Of a stretch of DNA of 64,000 nucleotides, positions 36,288 to 48,500 are shown in pieces. The stretch covers positions 81,838 to 145,837 of the forward strand of contig JAHLWZ010000448.1 in assembly GCA_020536535.1 (NCBI GenBank), read 5' to 3'. This DNA comes from Pelomyxa schiedti (taxonomy: Eukaryota; Evosea; Pelobiontida; Pelomyxidae). The notes under the pieces are model-generated. The model saw only the letters and a list, made by a program, of their open reading frames with translations. It ran no database searches and had not been told where the DNA came from. The translations under genes and the position numbers were made by a program. Positions within the stretch are counted from its first letter, which is position 1; every line of letters starts with the position of its first letter.

Positions 36288-37080
36288 TCACATCACGGAG
36301 CACTTCTTGTCCTTCTTTGACACTCCCCTCTTCTTGCCCCTGCCTTTGCCCTTTGACTTGCCAGCCAAGTCCTCGCACTCATCCACGGCCCTCACCAGCA
36401 TTCTAAAGGCCTCCTCCACGTTCATGTGGTTCTTCGCGCTGGTCTCGATGTGCTTCCAGCCACAGGAATCGGCAAAGTCGGCGCCCTCTCTCGCAGACAC
36501 CTTCCTCTCGCCGACCAAGTCGCACTTGTTGCCCACGAGCACGACGGGAGCGGGGCGCCGGTCGACCTCGTCGCGGTCCAGGTTCCGGCACAGCTGGATC
36601 CGCAAGTCGGCGCATTCCGCGAAGCTGGGGCGGGAGGTGATGCTGTAAACGACAAGGAATCCGCGCCCACAGCGCATGTATTGTGACCGCATGGCGGAAT
36701 AACTGGGGGGGGGGGGAATCGTTAGGAAGGAAAACAAGAGGCTGGGGAATTGAATTTGCTGGGGTATTCTTATGGTCGTTATTATTTATTATAGTAAATA
36801 GACGAGAAACTCACTCTTCTTGGCCGGCAGTGTCGAGAATGTCAAGGACTACGACGCGACCTTCGACTTCGAATTGGGTGCGGTAGCTGTCCTCGATAGT
36901 GGGATCATATGATTCAATGCTAAACGTTGGGTAAGTGCACAGGCCATTGGGCAGGTTGAGAATATTCTATGTGTGGGAAAAAAAACCGTACAAGTGAGAC
37001 ATGCACAGCATGCAAGTGAGTGAGCTTTTGCCAACTGCCCCACCACCCAACACAACAAGTTTGTACTCTATCTGCTCCAT
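36288..37080 (-). CDS. Ras-family small GTPase with CaaX box
   Basis: The ATG at 37080 gives [22 protein letters not shown] (P-loop). The second exon has [20 protein letters not shown] (effector loop), [14 protein letters not shown] (switch II, catalytic Gln kept), then [33 protein letters not shown] (base recognition), [20 protein letters not shown] and a polybasic [20 protein letters not shown] tail ending CSVM*. The CaaX sequence with terminal Met predicts farnesylation, and the polybasic stretch predicts plasma-membrane binding. All G motifs are intact. The 5' splice region between the P-loop and effector loop is not fully resolved (extra [15 protein letters not shown]-like sequence may be partly intronic). 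Ras, Rap and Rheb subtypes cannot be separated securely, but the [10 protein letters not shown] loop fits Ras/Rap. Confidence 0.9.
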
Positions 37081-37509
37081 TTTCTTAATTCACTGTCTTG
37101 TTTTGTTGTAAATTGTCGCTCGCCATTTGAATCGTGTTGCCTTCAAAATTTTTTTTTGCCGTGAACAGACTTTGAACGGCCCCAACGCGAAATAAACCCG
37201 AAGAAAAAAAAAAAGCCCCGATTGTTTGAAGTAGCACTCCGAGAACTGATTTTGAGGCTGTGCCTGATAAAGTGAAACCCGAACACGTTCACTAAGTAAT
37301 GAGACGACTCGACCAGTGCCCAGATGGGTATTCGTCCAATCCTCGCTTCTCAGATTTTCGCTTTGCTCAGCTTCCTAAAAAGAAGTCAGACCAGCAAGAC
37401 TTCCGAAGCTACTTAGCAGAACTAGCCGTAAGTTCGCACTCCCCTTCGCAGGGAAACAAACCAACCAAACGAAAACACCAACTAAAGGAAACCAGCCGAA
37501 TCACCCGCG
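37081..37509. other. Divergent intergenic region with a possible upstream ORF
   Basis: Contains a 79-codon frame (ATG 37299, MRRLDQCPDGYSSNPRFSDF) whose phase does not join cleanly to the downstream exon. It may be an upstream ORF or an unrecognised first exon of the gene at 37510. The remainder is A-rich with no feature. Confidence 0.35.
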
Positions 37510-39276
37510 ATGCTAGGCGTCAAACGAGTGAACGATAAGCCCCTCCACGCCCCCTCGTCGTCGTCGCTTTGCAAGGTCGACGCACCCACGCCCTCGTCCT
37601 CGGCTTCATCTGCGGTTTCGTCCTCCCTGCCAATTCCCGAGGCGCAGCCGAAGCGCATGAGAAGACGAAAGCGCGCGGTCGGCGACGTGCTCTCCGTGTG
37701 CGACGACGCCAACAACTTCCCGCTCGCTCGCAGGATGAATTCGCTGCTTGGGGGCGGCGGCGCCGGAGATCTGAGCGCCGCAGTTGCATCCATCGCGAAT
37801 CAGTTCCATCACCAGACCCCTGCTCATAGTCTACCCCAGCATCAGCAGGCACCAATGCAACTGCATGCTCAACAACATCAACAACAAAATGCCCTTGTGA
37901 ATGCAATGGCTACGTCGATGTGTATTGATAATTACACCGGCCAGTTTTTCTTACGCCACAACGAGGCTTCCGAAACTGCAACTGCCGCAAATGCAGGCGC
38001 AAACGCGAATGCAACTGCGCGCTGTCTCCATGAATCGTCCCCAATTACCGGTCCCAGGACCACAACTGCATCACAACCAAATCCCAAAAAACCTGATCCA
38101 TCTGATGGCCAGCACTTGTTAGCAACACTTATGAACCCCTCTGGGGCTTCATCGTGGCACCAGGACCCACAAAATCCAGGCCTGAGGAATTCCTCAGAGA
38201 GCGTGGGGGTTCCGTCCCCGTCTCCTTTGGCCTCTCCTGGTAGCCCTCTCACATCGCCATTACATACACCTGCACACACACCGAGTCAAAATTCCGGTTG
38301 CAGTTCCAGTTCCGGCTCACCACTTTTTCCTACTGTAATGCAATGCCCATGTCTCCCACAAGAAACTGAACTACCTAGCCAAAGCACTCCAACCTCTGTT
38401 CTCGGAAGATGTTCGCCACTTACACCGGCTCCACCTTCCCCTGATACTCCTGTGGAGTGCTTAAGTGTTGACAAAAAAGTGCTCTCCCCTCCGAGTCATT
38501 TTTCCCTGCCTGATGTGAGAGATGAGAGTGCCTGTTCTCTCCCTAGCTACCCCCGTGTGACACTTGTCAAGCGCAAAGGGTTAAAAAAACGAAGCAGGTT
38601 AAGGGAACTTAACAAAGCATGTCCTGTGACTTGCTTAGCTACAGAATCCGAGTATTGCAGTTCCCTGATACAGCCGCAATCCTACACCACTGTCTCCTTT
38701 ATTTTGGAAATTCGTCCACGAATTCCAACGTCTTTTGACGGTATGAATCACTTTCTAACATAAACTTGCGCTATTTAACAATAAAAACAGCAATCTTCCA
38801 CCTTCTGAGAGTCATAGCTGACAGTGTTGATGATGCATTTGTGGTCATTCTTGATCAAGTACACTTCGCCTTACAATTCCTAAAACCAATAACAATTGAA
38901 ATAGAATGGTCTTGCAATACATTCCAATGATGTGGTTGCTAAAGCACTTAACATACCCCAATCGGAATTCTCCAACGGAGTTCCTTGGTTAGACGCCGTA
39001 GTTTCAAAGCAAGCTCAGAAGCAGTTATATGACGATTGGCCCACAATCATATCCGGTTCCAAAGATGGCACAAGAGAAACCTACGGCAATCACGTTGATA
39101 CGTTCTATGGGCCAACACTGGTGCACTGGACCCATACTACAATCAAGGACCCAAGCTGCAAAGTGGCTGCTCTTGTAGTTGCATTTGGCAATCCACACAA
39201 TCCCTCTGTGGATACCCGTGTACAACTTGCCAGGGAGGAGATAGAGGAAACATTTTTCCAGGGGGATGACCTTTGA
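37510..39276 (+). CDS. Unrecognised Ser/Pro/Gln-rich protein with conserved-looking C-terminal region
   Basis: The ATG at 37510 (MLGVKRVNDKPLHAPSSSSL) opens a 400-residue low-complexity exon: a GC-rich Ser stretch with a basic KRMRRRKRAVGDV patch, a Gln/His-rich segment (SLPQHQQAPMQLHAQQHQQQ), an Ala/Asn run, then Ser/Pro runs with many SP/TP sites (GVPSPSPLASPGSPLTSPLH). A basic VKRKGLKKRSRLRELNKA segment leads into a more ordered region: TTVSFILEIRPRIPTSFD, IFHLLRVIADSVDDAFVVIL and, in the last exon, NHVDTFYGPTLVHWTHTTIK, KVAALVVAFGNPHNPS ending FFQGDDL* at 39276. I do not recognise the ordered part. Composition suggests a nuclear regulatory protein (inference). Splice sites around 38744-38930 are approximate. 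Confidence 0.5.
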
Positions 39277-39574
39277 GTTGGTCCTGTCCATCCCACCCCA
39301 CGTCATGTAGCATACCACTATGTCATATACTATCAGTTTTGTAAACTACAAGCAGCCACAACACGATTTAGCCAAAAGTTTTTTCCCATACTCCTTCCTG
39401 TCTTCGAAAATCCTAAATCCTGCCAAAGCAGTTGCCCCCACTTTCTAAAAATCTATCGTGCTTAAGTAGCCAATTTGGTACCCTCGAGTTCGGCCGAACT
39501 AACGAAAAACCACCCACTAACCAAAAAACAACAGCACCAATAGAAACATCAATCACCACAACAACAGCAACACA

Positions 39575-42500
39575 ATGTACACACCGCCCCCTCGCGGTGC
39601 TATCAACCAACAGCAACCACAACAACAGCGGCAGATGGGACGCTCCACCCCAATCATGCCGCCCCCGGCCGCAGTGCAGCTGCCTGGTCCCATAAGTACG
39701 CCTTGGTTGCAGCAGCAGCAGCAACAACACACACCACCGCAGTTTGGCGTGCAACCAATGACGCCCCAACAACAGGCCCAATATCAACAGCAGTACCAAC
39801 AGATGCAACAGCAGCAGCAACCGCCACTTAATTGGTCGGGCCGTACATCAGTGCCCACGAGCACGATCACCACGACTCCCACCCATAATGCCAACAACAT
39901 CTATCCCCCTCCGAATCTTCAGCAATCCGGGGTAATGGCGCCGAATGTAGTAAAGTACCCACCAATGCCACCACCGCCAGTCGTGCAGCAGCAGATTCGA
40001 ACGTCATTCACTGGACCGCCATTCCAGGGGTCTTTTCCACCACAACCACAACCACAACCACCGCCAACTGCAAATTGGAACCCTTCACCGATTGCCAACC
40101 CAGGGCCAATGGGTTCTGTGCCTATGAACCAGCAATATGTATCAGGGTATCCAGTGGTGATGCCAGCACCCACATCCACATCCACATCCACATCCACATC
40201 CACATTCACATCCACACCCACACCCACACCCGACAACAAGGACCGCGGGTCCAGGTCACCATCGCCACGGCCACAGTCACCAGTACCAGCACCAGCACCA
40301 CAGACAGTAACGCCAATCCTGCAAAGGCGCCCGGCAACACCTCCCTCTGCAGCTTTAGCCAGGACTAAGGCTTCGGAGGTCACGAAGCTCATTGAGCAGC
40401 TCTCGGTGTTCATGGGACAGCACAACTGGACAACTAGGGAGATGTCATACACTGCCAGCACAATGACAGCCATTGACAACTTCCTGAGCCTACTGAAGGA
40501 CAGCAGTGTGGAGCTTCCAGTTATGGTGGAATATGTGAATAATATCAGCAAATCACTTCAATCATCATTGGAAAAACTCTCCCTGAGAAGAGTGTCGGAG
40601 ATATTCCCTTTTCTTACAGCTGTTGTTCTCAGTCTACTTGTGTATGTTTTTATAGTTATAGTTATACACACATTAGAACCTATATTTAGGGTTGTGGAGA
40701 AACTTCCCGACAAACCTGAAGTAAAAAAAACCTTAGAGAAAGTTTTCTCTGTTGTTCATTCTGCAGCTATAAAAGTGAGCTCACGTGATGATATTTCGAA
40801 AAAAGAGGAAGCTATTTTCTATGTACGAATTGTCCCCACCATAAAGTATACTAAGTTCCGCATTTAGAGCCTAAAAAAATATGACCAAACTGTAGTCTTT
40901 GTGAAACTTGGGGACCTTCTAGAACAGCACCTCTCTATCAAAGCTCACCCTTTTCAGGTTTAATTTTCCTCCATTTTTTTTTCTTTTCTGTTACCTTCAA
41001 CAGGCATATTTTGAGATAACACTTTGTCTCCTGTATATGGCGTTTCACTCATTTGTAAAAGATGAAACCAGTGATAGGGTACTACAGGCACCCATGTCCA
41101 ATTTTTTTACAATTTGTGAAGGTCATTGAAAATTGGAAATCTGCAATAATGCTTATTATGGCTCAACCCCCTTTCAATACCATAAGAGAGATTTTTTTAT
41201 AGTATGAGTCTCCCTGCATGTTTCTTGGTTTAACAAAAGAAAAGTCCAATGGCACTTTGTAGCACAATTTCCCTCTCTTCCCCTGTCATTTCGATGTCTG
41301 TATTACGTGGATTACTGGGAACTGTCCAAAACATGTCTTCTTCACATTTGAGTGAGGAACAAATGTCACAGGTCCCCGAATTAGTCTATTGGATCTGCCC
41401 AGCCAAATTCAAAGTTCCTCTTGACGATGACAGGGTTATAAAAGTAATGACTCTTTGTTGTTTAAAATTGATGTTAATACCTTCCTCAGGAACTTTCAGA
41501 GTTACTGTCAGGTCTGCACTATCTTTTGTTGTATACGACTCTAAATGAGAGTAGCTTTTTTGGATTTATCTTGCCCCTTGAATGCAGTTGCTGTGCCAAC
41601 ACTTGCCAAATGGTGGTACTGGATGTATTGGATTGCAGAGGAAGTTTCTAATGAAGCAAGGTAATAAATTTCCCCGTAAAATAACCTAACGTGTTGGCAG
41701 TAACAAATTATGTCTGACCAAACCTTTCTCAGAAGTGAGCTTTTGAAACAATAACCCCAAAATTTCCTAATTCATTCACTAGCGGTCCATTCAATACAAT
41801 ATTCACAGTCTTTTGCCTGAGCTGGCAAAAAAAGGCAACCATACAACCAAGTTTTTCAATGAATCTTTTAGGCACTATATCAAGACCACCACCATTCCTG
41901 TTCAATATGCCATTCAGTATGTAAAACATATTTGATGCTGAGAAGTAATTTCCTCTAGCATTCCCCCATTATTTATGGACTTGTCATCTCTTTCAGCACT
42001 CCTTGAACAGCAGTTTTCTACTCTACCAATTTTGGAGGCAGCCAAACTCTTTGAGCAATATGCATCATTGCTACCTGTTCATCCACCTTTTATGTTACTG
42101 TTTAAGCCTCTAGAAATTGCATGTACACATGAGAGCAGGTTGTTTTCTTTCTTGGCCAATCTAACGCCCTCTCAGATTTATGGATACACTTTTTCTTCCC
42201 CTTCACTGTACTGAATATTCAAAATTGTTTGACGCACATGATGAAGCACAGTTCATCTTTGCAAAAGATCATTTATTTGTAAAGGTATGAAGAACTGCCA
42301 CCGTACTTGCAATAACGAACTCTAATAGTTAGGAGTGCTCCCGTCATTCTATGATATCACTTCCAACCTCATGAAAAGGGAAAGTACAGAAAAGGTGGAT
42401 AATCAATTGTACCAGCTTTTCCTCCGTTCTCTTGGTATGTGTCCCACAACTGTACCTTAATTAATCTTACCACTAGCTTCCACAATGATCAAGTAAGATT

Positions 42501-45500
42501 TTAAAGTGCAGGCAATCTTCTAATCACTACAAGGAATGAAGCACCTCCAGAAAATCCCATTTCAACCCAACTCAAACTCCTTGGCAAGTGGTTTGGGAAT
42601 GAAATTGCAAAGATTCCTGAAGCCCAAAATACTACATTTATTTGTGCTGTATTGATGGAGTGCATGCGCACCAGACTAGAGATTACCCCTGATGATGTCC
42701 TGCACTTATCAGCTGATATTTTGCCCTTATTTACAGAAATAGCAAACAACCACCACTTCACCATCAACTACATGCAGTACAAGCAAAAAGTACACCTTCT
42801 TCTTTGAGTTACACTGTTTGGCTCACAAAGGTAGATCTTGGAAAAAATGAAAATCCCTCTTGAAGAGATATCTGGGAGGCACATAAATAAGCTCACACTA
42901 GATCATCTTTGTGCACTGCGGTAACCGCTTCCCTTGGAAAGCAATTGTTTGTAACTATTTCCAGGCCTCATGAGACCTCGAGATATATTCAATTGTGCTC
43001 TATTGCCTCCAAACTCTTTTCCATTAGACTTCCTGTAGAGACGGAACTTTGCAACAGCTTTTCTGCATGCAAGCAAGAATTAGAGCTGTTAAGTCTTATT
43101 CGAGTTTGGTTATTGCAGAATGCTAGGGTTCAGCTCAAACCTATTACATCTGAGCTCAATGTACACGCAAACGTATTATGTCACAATTCTCATTTTTGCA
43201 AGTTGGATTCTGGCTTTATTGATGACCTAGAATCTATAGTCAACCAATTTCGGAGACACTTTCCAGGGCTCAAGTCGCAGCATCTTGATATGGTTCCTCT
43301 CTTTTTTCCACCTTTCTTCTTATCCCATTTGGTTTTTCAGTTGAAGTTCTTTGTCCCAAAAAGTAATATCTTCTTTGAACAACTCATGAAAAACAAAATT
43401 GAGAAATACCATGTACCCAATTTCTTTAATGCACACAAAAGCTTAATTCCTCTAGTCTGAACTCGAGCTTAACCACATTTCGGAAATCTTAGCCAAGGTT
43501 TGGGTAACAATGGAAAAACTGCTTACGGGAGATTTGCTCTTCTCTAAAGTTCTGAGCTCTTCATTCCTTTTCAAAATACAAATATTTCTTTTTCCCCCAG
43601 GCAAAGAAGTTTTTTGGCAGTCATCAGTCTAATGATACCACTGTCACTGAAGTGTATGTCTTTACCTAATCTCTGCTCTGAATAAGCTCTCTATAGGTTG
43701 GAATTTTTCAGAGGACAAGGGTCTGATCACCAGAATACTTGCATTTTTGTGACGCATGGACTCACTCTGCTGGAGTACCTGGATCACACTGGTTCTATAA
43801 CAAACTGTTGTAAGCAGTATAAACTTTGCAGTCGTTCTGCAGAAGGTCTTTCTGGGATGGTGAACAATCTGGGCCACCAAGCTGTATTTGTTCCTCACCC
43901 CTCAAGCCCCTTACTCATTCTATCTCTGTTACCAGATTACACTTAGGAACTGTTCTGGGGTTTTGGAAGGACTGAAGGAAGAGGTTTTTTGTATCTTTAC
44001 TTACATCCACACTAATTCGCCAAGATATTTCATTTGAGTGCTGAACACCTCTCCTTTTTTGATACAATTAGCATTGCTGGTGATGTACTTGACTGGTTGA
44101 AAGTATATTTTTAAAAAAGCAGTGAAAGAACACTCAATGCGATAATAGAATTTTGATGACTTACAGTTCCAGCAGAAGTCAGAGCTTGTTCGAAGTACAA
44201 CCCATGGGTTCCTGCACCTTTTTCCTTTTCTTGTTTTGACAGTTCCAGTTGGAAATTTGGGCAAGATTTGCAACGCTGTGTTGAGAATGCATATGGTGCT
44301 CTGCAGTTCTTCAACCAAATGTGCTCCAGACCAGATGCTGAGAACCTTGATCTCTCTAAGCTGTGTCAAGAATTGAAGGTGAAAGTATTTGACAAGATTG
44401 GCAGCATTAAAGACTTGATTTTTAATATCCGAGCGGTTCTGGAGAATCTGCCACAAATCAAGTTGATGTACTCTGGCACGGCACTGAACATTGATGCCTT
44501 GTTGCCTTGTGTGTAGCTTCTTCTCTTCTCTTCCTTCTGTGTGGTGGTGGGGATTGTTTTTGTTTGATGTCACGATTTCTCACATCCAAACAAAACAAAC
44601 ACACAAACGGTCAGACATCACCAAGTTGCGGCAAGATGGACAGTACAGGAGTTGCTTGTCACTCCATCCTTCAGGGGAATCTCTTTGCATGTTGGTGTGT
44701 GAGAAGGACAGAGAACAGGAGCTGTCACACTCCTTTCTCATGAACTTGCTCAGAGCGGCAAAGATTTTCATTTCCAGTGCCGGTTGGTTTTCCTTTTTTT
44801 TGTTCCCCCTCATTTTTCAAGAAAACAACAATTTATGAATATAAGCTTAATGATTAATTGATGTATTATCGACTGATAAAAAAAAAAAAAAAAAAAAAAA
44901 AAAGATGAAAGAGATTACACAACAGTGGTTGAATTTGTTCAGATTTTCACATGGGTGGAGGAAATGCACACAATGCGGCTTAAATTGGAGGCAAAAGGTC
45001 ACCCAATGTTTCAAGGGATTTCCACGTTGCTCAACAAACCTGGTGAAATAGTGAAGGTTGACCTGTTCAGCAATATGCACTCACAGGTGTTCCTCTCACA
45101 ATAACTTAAAAAAAAAAAAAAGCACTGACACATTTTCTTTCAACAACAGGTGAAGCAAACAATCCAACAATGGAAATCAGCTGTGAAAGCAGCTTACCAA
45201 GTAACGTTTATTCTTAATCACCACCACCAACTCACTGAAACAAATACAAACAAAAGGAAGAACCCCGTTTGAATTTCCTGACTGCCAAGCAGCTCTCGGC
45301 ATTTGGAAAGCTGTTCAGTGAGGTTGGATTCATGCCGTCTGTGGAAGAACACCAGCTGGCAATGATTGGTGCATACATTCAAACTTGCTTCCCAGAAACA
45401 GCTTCCAAGAACAAGCAAATTCCACTCGACTCTGTGAAGCAGTGTATTCAAGCCTCTGCTGCAGCGGCAGCAGCTTTGGTTGCCCAATCAGCAGCAGGAG

Positions 45501-48500
45501 CACCTCCGGTTGCTGGCGCTGGTGGAGAAAAGACACCACCGCCCAAAGAGAAGTGTTGGGACGCGATATCCATGCTGACACTTGCCAAGACATGCATTTC
45601 ACAATTTGGCAGCACAATCACCAAGGGTGCCTCCACATTAGCAAGAGCAGGAGCAAAACCAAGTGCACTTGCAACAGAGGAGGGAGCACAGGACATGTCA
45701 ATAATTCTTGCAGAGCATTTCACACCGAGCTCACTGATGTACCTTCTGTTTGAAGTGTTTGGAAACAAGCCGTTCCACCCATCGCTCGTCCTCAACGGCA
45801 AGGATGCCACCAAGTCGGACGTCAAGCGCCTGATCAAGTGCGTCAGCACTTTCACGCACCTGTGCTTCGCCTTTGTTGGCGTGAACGAAATGGCAGTCAG
45901 GAAATTCAAACGGGGTTCTTCCTTTTGTTTGTATTTGTTCAGATTTTCACATGGGTGGAGGAAATGCACACAATGCGGCTTAAATTGGAGGCAAAAGGTC
46001 ACCCAATGTTTCAAGGGATTTCCACGTTGCTCAACAAACCTGGTGAAATAGTGAAGGTTGACCTGTTCAGCAATATGCACTCACAGGTGTTCCTCTCACA
46101 ATAACTTAAAAAAAAAAAAAAGCACTGACACATTTTCTTTCAACAACAGGTGAAGCAAACAATCCAACAATGGAAATCAGCTGTGAAAGCAGCTTACCAA
46201 GTAACGTTTATTCTTAATCACCACCACCAACTCACTGAAACAAATACAAACAAAAGGAAGAACCCCGTTTGAATTTCCTGACTGCCAAGCAGCTCTCGGC
46301 ATTTGGAAAGCTGTTCAGTGAGGTTGGATTCATGCCGTCTGTGGAAGAACACCAGCTGGCAATGATTGGTGCATACATTCAAACTTGCTTCCCAGAAACA
46401 GCTTCCAAGAACAAGCAAATTCCACTCGACTCTGTGAAGCAGTGTATTCAAGCCTCTGCTGCAGCGGCAGCAGCTTTGGTTGCCCAATCAGCAGCAGGAG
46501 CACCTCCGGTTGCTGGCGCTGGTGGAGAAAAGACACCACCGCCCAAAGAGAAGTGTTGGGACGCGATATCCATGCTGACACTTGCCAAGACATGCATTTC
46601 ACAATTTGGCAGCACAATCACCAAGGGTGCCTCCACATTAGCAAGAGCAGGAGCAAAACCAAGTGCACTTGCAACAGAGGAGGGAGCACAGGACATGTCA
46701 ATAATTCTTGCAGAGCATTTCACACCGAGCTCACTGATGTACCTTCTGTTTGAAGTGTTTGGAAACAAGCCGTTCCACCCATCGCTCGTCCTCAACGGCA
46801 AGGATGCCACCAAGTCGGACGTCAAGCGCCTGATCAAGTGCGTCAGCACTTTCACGCACCTGTGCTTCGCCTTTGTTGGCGTGAACGAAATGGCAGTCAG
46901 GAAATTCAAACGGGGTTCTTCCTTTTGTTTGTATTTGTTCAGATTTTCACATGGGTGGAGGAAATGCACACAATGCGGCTTAAATTGGAGGCAAAAGGTC
47001 ACCCAATGTTTCAAGGGATTTCCACGTTGCTCAACAAACCTGGTGAAATAGTGAAGGTTGACCTGTTCAGCAATATGCACTCACAGGTGTTCCTCTCACA
47101 ATAACTTAAAAAAAAAAAAAAGCACTGACACATTTTCTTTCAACAACAGGTGAAGCAAACAATCCAACAATGGAAATCAGCTGTGAAAGCAGCTTACCAA
47201 GTAACGTTTATTCTTAATCACCACCACCAACTCACTGAAACAAATACAAACAAAAGGAAGAACCCCGTTTGAATTTCCTGACTGCCAAGCAGCTCTCGGC
47301 ATTTGGAAAGCTGTTCAGTGAGGTTGGATTCATGCCGTCTGTGGAAGAACACCAGCTGGCAATGATTGGTGCATACATTCAAACTTGCTTCCCAGAAACA
47401 GCTTCCAAGAACAAGCAAATTCCACTCGACTCTGTGAAGCAGTGTATTCAAGCCTCTGCTGCAGCGGCAGCAGCTTTGGTTGCCCAATCAGCAGCAGGAG
47501 CACCTCCGGTTGCTGGCGCTGGTGGAGAAAAGACACCACCGCCCAAAGAGAAGTGTTGGGACGCGATATCCATGCTGACACTTGCCAAGACATGCATTTC
47601 ACAATTTGGCAGCACAATCACCAAGGGTGCCTCCACATTAGCAAGAGCAGGAGCAAAACCAAGTGCACTTGCAACAGAGGAGGGAGCACAGGACATGTCA
47701 ATAATTCTTGCAGAGCATTTCACACCGAGCTCACTGATGTACCTTCTGTTTGAAGTGTTTGGAAACAAGCCGTTCCACCCATCGCTCGTCCTCAACGGCA
47801 AGGATGCCACCAAGTCGGACGTCAAGCGCCTGATCAAGTGCGTCAGCACTTTCACGCACCTGTGCTTCGCCTTTGTTGGCGTGAACGAAATGGCGGAGGA
47901 GCTGAGGAGCCTACTTTACCAGTGGTCGATCGCGATCGCGCAACAAGAGAACCCCCAGATAGCCAGGGTGTCACTGATATTCACAAGCAAAGTCGGAATC
48001 GACGTGTTCTTTTCCTGGGAAACCAAGCAGCCTGAAGCCGTTGTGGAGCGAGTCAGGGCGAAGCTGGTGGAGGACGGCCTCACGGCCGACAAGCTGCTCG
48101 GCGATGGCACCACGGTGAGGCTGTACACAGCCGGCCCGAGGTGCGGCAAAAGTACCGAGATCACTCACGCAATGAAGTTGGAGCAAGCGAATAACCCTGA
48201 CGCACAGTCATGCAACTGCACATTCAGTGTCACAGAGGGGTGGTCGGTTTCTTCTGTAATTTCCAAGTTGAGCAGCATGCTCCCAACATTGGTGACAGCA
48301 ACGGCGGTTCCAACAGAGAGCACAGCCACTGCCACGGATGTGGCTGCCACCACCACAGAGAGCGCAACAACTGCAACTGCAACTGCAAGCAGTGCAACTG
48401 TCCAAATACACCTTGATGTGTCTGCTTATGCAGACTTCCATGCACTCTCTTTGTTTTTGTATGACTTGCTGCTATGGAGGATCATCCAGGACAGGCGCAC

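Noticed and set aside
44878-44903. Poly-A tract as a retroposon tail
   Set aside because: There is no flanking target duplication or upstream retroelement sequence; it sits inside an intron of a spliced gene.
45448-46080. 210-codon minus-strand frame, repeated at 46448-47080
   Set aside because: Antisense of the RNF213-like exon, and its recurrence only reflects the tandem repeat.
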